Origin: Tumebacillus permanentifrigoris | GTDB taxonomy: Bacteria; Bacillota; Bacilli; Tumebacillales; Tumebacillaceae | Assembly (NCBI RefSeq): GCF_003148565.1 | Contig: NZ_QGGL01000001.1 | Coordinates: 429,792-493,791, forward strand | Direction of reading: 5' to 3' | Length of the DNA: 64,000 nt | In this document: in pieces, positions 60,154 through 64,000 of the stretch | Layout of the letters: every line of letters begins with the position of its first letter | Numbering within the stretch: the first letter of the stretch is position 1 | Notes under the pieces: model-generated | The model's database searches: none | What the model was told of the DNA's origin: nothing | The model's input: the letters and a program-made list of their open reading frames with translations, nothing else | Position numbers and translations under genes: made by a program

Positions 60154-60396
60154 CTATCCGTAGCGGCGGCTGGATGACGACAGATGCGAACGCGGAACTT
60201 GCAGCGAGACGGCGAGGATCTGTTCGTGCAAAAACGTGCGCGGCTGGCGGCGCTTGTAGCAGTAGGTGTGGATGAGGTCCTCTGTGATTTCTCGCACCTG
60301 TACGACCCGCTGGGAGATCTCTCCGCTCTGCTTCATATAGATGAGGGAGACCGGGCGATGCTCCCGGTAGGCGATCTGCAATTCCTTGATGTTCAT
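60154..60396 (-). CDS. Single-domain WYL microprotein behind two LexA boxes
   Basis: An 80-residue protein that is essentially one WYL-type domain: REHRPVSLIYMKQSGEISQRVV, then DLIHTYCYKRRQPRTFLHEQIL (WYL-like core with YCYKR and RTF). It lacks the helix-turn-helix of WYL regulators. The start at 60396 follows GGAGGTGACGAC. The promoter carries two LexA/DinR boxes, so it should be induced by DNA damage. WYL domains in other systems bind nucleic acid or nucleotide ligands. Whether this one does is unknown. The basic C-terminal tail (RSHLSSSSRR) could aid DNA contact. Confidence 0.85.
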   Translation of the reverse strand: MNIKELQIAYREHRPVSLIYMKQSGEISQRVVQVREITEDLIHTYCYKRRQPRTFLHEQILAVSLQVPRSHLSSSSRRYG

Positions 60397-60430
60397 GTCG
60401 TCACCTCCACTTTTTTTACGAAAGGTATTG

Positions 60431-60444
60431 CGAACGTGCGTTCT
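60431..60444. promoter_or_regulatory. Predicted LexA (DinR) box 1
   Basis: CGAACGTGCGTTCT fits the Gram-positive LexA consensus CGAACRNRYGTTYC except the last base. It lies downstream of the -10 of the WYL gene, close to the expected transcription start. Confidence 0.75.
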
Positions 60445-60462
60445 GTATGGTTATATTATATA

Positions 60463-60476
60463 CGAACACACGTTCT
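60463..60476. promoter_or_regulatory. Predicted LexA (DinR) box 2
   Basis: CGAACACACGTTCT fits the same consensus except the last base. It lies in the spacer between the -35 area and the TATAAT (60455-60460, minus strand). Two boxes around one -10 should give tight repression. Confidence 0.75.
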
Positions 60477-60495
60477 TTATGCCAGTCCTAAAATT

Positions 60496-60533
60496 AAAAA
60501 AAGTCCCTCGCCCGCTGTTGCGGAGGAGGGACT
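60496..60533 (-). terminator. Terminator of the molybdopterin oxidoreductase gene
   Basis: AGTCCCTC pairs with GAGGGACT, with an inner CCGC/GCGG stem, and is followed on the minus strand by seven T. Confidence 0.85.
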
Positions 60534-60585
60534 AGCCACATGCGGAAAACCGCAGGGCCCTGGGAGCCATATTGCAAGATATACG

Positions 60586-62607
60586 TTACACCTTCGCCAG
60601 ATTCACGAGGCAGTCGTACTGCGTAGAGCCGATGCCTAAGTCACTTCGTCTGTTCGATGTCAGGGTGTTCAACATCGTTCCTTTGATGCCCCACCAGCCT
60701 TCCTCGATCTTGATCGTGCGCTTGTGTTGGCCGTCGGTCACTTTGATCGTGCCGAGAATCTCGCCACGGTCATTGTAGACGCGGGTCAGGTCACCGTCAC
60801 GAAGTCCAGTTTCCCGTGCAATCAGTGGCGATATCTCCACAACGGGTCGGTCGGGCATCTGGAGGACATGGTAGTACTGGCTGTTCAGCGATCGACGAGG
60901 ATGGATCGTCAGCAGGTGGTAGGGATACCGTTCAGCCCGTTCCTTGTCTCGGTACGGGCTCTCCACCGGCTCCTCATACACCGGCAGCGCCGAAGCCCCG
61001 TCCTGCTCCGCCACCGTGGAGTAGAACTCATACTTCCCACTCGGAGTCCCAAACTGATAATTCGACCACGCAACCGACTCCTCATGCGCCTGAACAATCC
61101 CTTCACGCTGCAACTTCTCCCGCGAGATCCCCATCTGTTCTTCCAACGGTTTCAACGCCACTTCCATCCACTGATGCACGCTGTCCCCTTCGCCAAACTC
61201 ATGCCCGAACCCCAACTCTCTTGCCAACCCTTGTAGAATCGCCCAGTCCGGCTTGGTGTTCCCACGCGGTTCCACCACCCGGTTCACATAGGTCATATAC
61301 GAATGCCACATCGAGCTGTACATGATATCCTCTTCCTCGAACACCGTCGTACACGGCAGGAAGTAATCGGCGATCACGCCCGTGTCATGCATGAACATAT
61401 CCAGCACGACGACCGTATCAACCGTCGCATACGCTTGGAGCGTTTTGTTCGTATCTGGCAACTGCCCCACCGGATTGGAACGCGTGACGAACAGTACCTT
61501 TACGGGCTCCTCTGTGTCTTGCACCGCCAGCATCTCGTCCGCTTCCGTGACCTTTGTAAACGCCCGGTATTGCTTCGGCTTGTCGTCTGCCATCAGCGTT
61601 GCATAATCGAACTTGTGTACTTGATTGCCGTACTGCACACCGCCGCCCGGACGTCCGACGTTTCCGCTCATCGCGACCACTGCATCGATCAGGCGGATCG
61701 TGTTGCCACCGTTGGCGTAGCGCTGCATGCCCAGCCCGAGAATCGTCGCAGCTGCACGTCCAGAGCCGTACTGTTCTGCCAGCCAGCGAATGTCCTCCGC
61801 CTCAACCCCGGTCACCTCCGCCGCACGCTCCACCGTCCACTCTTGCACATACGCCGCAAACTGTTCATATCCCACCGCATGCTCCTGCACGAACGCCTCA
61901 TCCACCAACCCGCGATCCAGCAGATGGCGAGCGATCCCCAGCGCCAACGCACCGTCCGATCCTGGACGCGGTTGCAACTGCTTGACCGCTTTGTCGCTCA
62001 AGTCAGTTTTTAACGGATCGATGATCACCAATTCCGCTCCTCGCTTCATCGCCGCTTTGAGGTAGGGCATCATATGCATGTTGGTCACGGAGACATTGCG
62101 CCCCCAGATCACGAACAGGTCGGTATGTGCCGCCAAATCATCCGGATGATGACTCTTCGCGTATCCGAAGTCGTATTTCTGTGCTTCCAACCCGGCACCC
62201 CAGCAGATCGACCCCACCGTATCGGTAAACCCGCCGAACAGGTTGAAAAAGCGCTGTTCCAGCACCTTCAACAACCCTGACGAGCCATAGTCGTAGTGGT
62301 GCATTACCGCCGTCGCACCATACTGCGCACGTGCAGCCTGCATCTGGGCCGCAATCTCCTGGAAGGCTTGCTCCCAGGAGATCGGCTGCCACTCCCCGTC
62401 GACTTTTTTCAAGGGTTCCAGCACGCGTTCCTCATGGTGGTAGCGGTCGACCAGCTTCCGACCTTTGCCACAGAGCGTGCCTTGTGTGATCGGGTGGTCT
62501 GGATCGCCTTCAACTTTGATCAGTCGCCCGTCCTCAACGTGTGCGATCATCCCGCAACAATCCCAGCAATCGAGAGGACAAGCCGTTTTGATCAACTCGA
62601 CCGCCAT
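60586..62607 (-). CDS. yyaE: Molybdopterin-dependent oxidoreductase, YyaE-like
   Basis: A 673-residue catalytic subunit of the DMSO-reductase family. An N-terminal [4Fe-4S] site is formed by C10xxxC14xxC17 and the Cys in TLCGKGR; the Mo-bis-MGD domains follow (VGSICWGAGLEA, FVIWGRNVSVTN, VIIDPLKTDLSDKA, VLGLGMQRYANGGNTIR). The Cys in SICWGAG occupies about the position of the Mo ligand, so this one uses Cys, not selenocysteine. It has no Tat signal, so it is cytoplasmic, and no electron-transfer subunit is encoded nearby. The start overlaps the DUF951 stop by one base. YyaE holds the same place near the Bacillus origin. Confidence 0.9.
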   Translation of the reverse strand: MAVELIKTACPLDCWDCCGMIAHVEDGRLIKVEGDPDHPITQGTLCGKGRKLVDRYHHEERVLEPLKKVDGEWQPISWEQAFQEIAAQMQAARAQYGATAVMHHYDYGSSGLLKVLEQRFFNLFGGFTDTVGSICWGAGLEAQKYDFGYAKSHHPDDLAAHTDLFVIWGRNVSVTNMHMMPYLKAAMKRGAELVIIDPLKTDLSDKAVKQLQPRPGSDGALALGIARHLLDRGLVDEAFVQEHAVGYEQFAAYVQEWTVERAAEVTGVEAEDIRWLAEQYGSGRAAATILGLGMQRYANGGNTIRLIDAVVAMSGNVGRPGGGVQYGNQVHKFDYATLMADDKPKQYRAFTKVTEADEMLAVQDTEEPVKVLFVTRSNPVGQLPDTNKTLQAYATVDTVVVLDMFMHDTGVIADYFLPCTTVFEEEDIMYSSMWHSYMTYVNRVVEPRGNTKPDWAILQGLARELGFGHEFGEGDSVHQWMEVALKPLEEQMGISREKLQREGIVQAHEESVAWSNYQFGTPSGKYEFYSTVAEQDGASALPVYEEPVESPYRDKERAERYPYHLLTIHPRRSLNSQYYHVLQMPDRPVVEISPLIARETGLRDGDLTRVYNDRGEILGTIKVTDGQHKRTIKIEEGWWGIKGTMLNTLTSNRRSDLGIGSTQYDCLVNLAKV

Positions 62608-62810
62608 CAGCTCTCCCCTCCCTTGCTGCGCAACACCTTGCGCATATTGCGCTCAAAGTCACGGCGCGGGAGCAACACGCTGCGTCCGCACTTTACGCAC
62701 TTGATGCGGATGTCCATCCCGAGACGCAGGATCTCCCATTCATTCGCACCGCAGGGATGCGCTTTTTTCATCTGTACAACATCACCCAGTTCAAACTGTT
62801 TCCCTTCCAT
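62607..62810 (-). CDS. yyzM: DUF951 protein, YyzM-like
   Basis: A 67-residue protein: FELGDVVQMKKAHPCGANEWEILRLGMDIRIKCVKCGRSVLLPRRDFER. This is the DUF951 pattern, with a CVKC zinc-ribbon-like pair and an earlier HPCG, making it likely to bind zinc and nucleic acid or an RNA-protein partner. It lies between mscS and the molybdopterin gene. In Bacillus yyzM holds the same place between yyaE and the parAB region. Confidence 0.92.
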   Translation of the reverse strand: MEGKQFELGDVVQMKKAHPCGANEWEILRLGMDIRIKCVKCGRSVLLPRRDFERNMRKVLRSKGGES

Positions 62811-62834
62811 ATCGCGTACCCCTTTGCTCTCGAA

Positions 62835-63731
62835 TCACGCCTTGCCTGTCTGCTGTTGCTTTTGCTTCTCCGGCTCGCCGTGGAACAGATTGACTTGCTT
62901 TGGATATGGGATTTCGATGTTCTCTCGCTCAAAGGCCAGCTTGATGCGCTCGCGCAGTTCGCGCCCGACCGCGTGATTTTCCATCGGTTTGCACTCCACC
63001 GTCATCCGCACGATCACTTCCGAGGGGCCGAAGTTCTGCACGCCGAGCACTTGCGGCTCGCCAGTTACAGCCTCATTGTCCGCTTTCAGTTGTTCGCCAA
63101 CCTCACGCAAGACATGATAGACGCGCTCCAAGTCTTCCTCATACGCCACGGACACGTCCAATACCGCCAGCGAATTCGTCTTCGAATAGTTGGTCACCTG
63201 CTGGATTTGGCTGTTCGGCAGGATGTGTACCTCGCCTTGATAGGCACGAATCTTGGTAACACGCAGACCCACTTCCTCGACGTTGCCACGAATATTGATG
63301 TTGTTGTTGATCATCACATTGTCGCCAACGCCAAACTGATCCTCGAAGATGATGAAAAACCCGGTGATCACATCCTTCACGAGGCTCTGCGCACCAAAAC
63401 CGATCGCGAGACCGATCACGCCGGCTCCTGCAATCAGTGTGGTGACATCGAGCCCAAGGTTTGAGAGCACCGTCAACATCACCATGAAATACACCACATA
63501 GTGCGTCACGTTCAACAACAGTGTCGTCATCGTCTTGCTCCGACGTTCGTCCATCCGCATCGCGCGGGAACCAAAAATCCGTCCGATCGTAGAATCGGCC
63601 AGCTTCATCGCAAGTTTGGCGACGATCAAAATCATCGCGATCTTCAGGAGTATCCAACCGGCGCCAATCCAAAACTCTGGATTGAAAAACTTCGCAGCAA
63701 ATTGATCATAAGTCGTAACAAAAGTACCCAC
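62835..63731 (-). CDS. mscS: Small-conductance mechanosensitive channel (MscS family)
   Basis: A 298-residue MscS protein with three membrane helices: about 22-44, 68-90 and the pore helix at about 95-125 (GAGVIGLAIGFGAQSLVKDVITG, with the Gly/Ala packing pattern). The cytoplasmic beta domain follows (NNINIRGNVEEVGLRVTKIRA, then ILPNSQIQQVTNYSK). GTG start at 63731 is fixed by AAGGAGG. The channel opens on osmotic downshock. It resembles YkuT/YhdY-type short MscS proteins. The C-terminus is Gln-rich. Confidence 0.95.
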   Translation of the reverse strand: MGTFVTTYDQFAAKFFNPEFWIGAGWILLKIAMILIVAKLAMKLADSTIGRIFGSRAMRMDERRSKTMTTLLLNVTHYVVYFMVMLTVLSNLGLDVTTLIAGAGVIGLAIGFGAQSLVKDVITGFFIIFEDQFGVGDNVMINNNINIRGNVEEVGLRVTKIRAYQGEVHILPNSQIQQVTNYSKTNSLAVLDVSVAYEEDLERVYHVLREVGEQLKADNEAVTGEPQVLGVQNFGPSEVIVRMTVECKPMENHAVGRELRERIKLAFERENIEIPYPKQVNLFHGEPEKQKQQQTGKA

Positions 63732-63748
63732 GTTCCAACCTCCTTGGC

Positions 63749-63991
63749 TTAGAGCGACGTATAGCCGTCTCCTTCCGGCTTAAAATAGCCGCGCACCACG
63801 ATCTCTCGGTCGGAGATGATCTCGCGCACAGAATCATAGTCCTCCGGGGAGAAGTCGATCGCCAGCGCACACCCGGCTGTGACCGCCTTCGGGGTGGGGC
63901 GGATGTCGATCTCCAGCCCCGCTCCCTCCAACTCCGCCTCTGCACGCAAGGCATGGTGCGTTGAATCAAATGCCACCAACCAAAAACCCAT
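63749..63991 (-). CDS. DUF3343 protein (putative Se/S carrier-like)
   Basis: An 80-residue protein: MGFWLVAFDSTHHALRAEAELEGAGLEIDIRPTPKAVTAGCALAIDF fits DUF3343, with the conserved Cys in TAGCALAI. The family is also described as putative Se/S-carrier-like, and it occurs together with selenium or sulfur transfer genes in some genomes. The start at 63991 gives the typical N-terminus; the upstream edge of the window cuts the context, and a GTG at 64000 cannot be excluded. It sits 17 bases before mscS in the same operon. Confidence 0.75.
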   Translation of the reverse strand: MGFWLVAFDSTHHALRAEAELEGAGLEIDIRPTPKAVTAGCALAIDFSPEDYDSVREIISDREIVVRGYFKPEGDGYTSL

Positions 63992-64000
63992 CCTGCACAC

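Noticed and set aside
60586-62607. Selenocysteine formate dehydrogenase
   Set aside because: No in-frame TGA occurs and the likely Mo-ligand position reads Cys (SICWGAG). The protein is a YyaE-type oxidoreductase.

Overview
The window looks like origin-proximal chromosome of a moderately GC-rich, endospore-forming Bacillota, probably Tumebacillus or another member of the Alicyclobacillaceae. This placement is an inference. It rests on walRK-yycHI-walJ-htrA, purA, dnaB-lonC-rplI, and ssb/ychF/yyaE/yyzM in the arrangement known from Bacillus-type origins, on spore genes (gerQ, a cwlJ-like hydrolase, a spore-type LonC), and on three parS-like ParB sites. No insertion sequence, prophage, CRISPR array, tRNA or rRNA was seen.

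Layout. 0-6.5 kb: WalRK cell-wall two-component operon with htrA. 6.5-10 kb: an MFS transporter and a peroxide-defence operon (glutathione peroxidase, OhrR, and a peroxiredoxin-like gene with an in-frame UGA at its redox cysteine). 10-16.7 kb: purA and the rplI-lonC-dnaB operon. 16.8-19.8 kb: polysaccharide deacetylase, an acetyltransferase and a J-domain protein. 19.9-27.3 kb: a five-gene exopolysaccharide operon with the ydaJKLMN architecture, including a degenerate GGDEF receptor. 27.4-33.6 kb: tyrS, a sugar ABC transporter and an ABC-F gene behind a long structured leader. 34-38.5 kb: cwlJ-gerQ, a lone WXG100 protein, a nitroreductase and helD. 38.9-40.4 kb: a drug-efflux MFS gene. 40.5-49.5 kb: a sugar uptake and catabolism locus under a LacI-type regulator. 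49.7-57.5 kb: a patchwork of accessory genes (acetyltransferases, pentapeptide-repeat protein, ECF41 sigma factor with its oxidoreductase, paiA with a MarR regulator, a YczE-like protein, a YCII protein). 57.8-64 kb: ssb, ychF, a small WYL protein behind two LexA boxes, a molybdopterin oxidoreductase, yyzM-like DUF951, mscS and a DUF3343 protein.

Regulation is unusually legible. I see candidate sites for OhrR, PurR, CcpA, LacI-type, LexA and ECF41 next to the genes they would be expected to control, and a transcription attenuator ahead of the ABC-F gene. The most unusual signals are the UGA-containing peroxiredoxin (candidate selenoprotein), the LexA-box-controlled WYL microprotein, the ABC-F leader, and the c-di-GMP I-site kept in an otherwise inactive GGDEF protein inside the exopolysaccharide operon.
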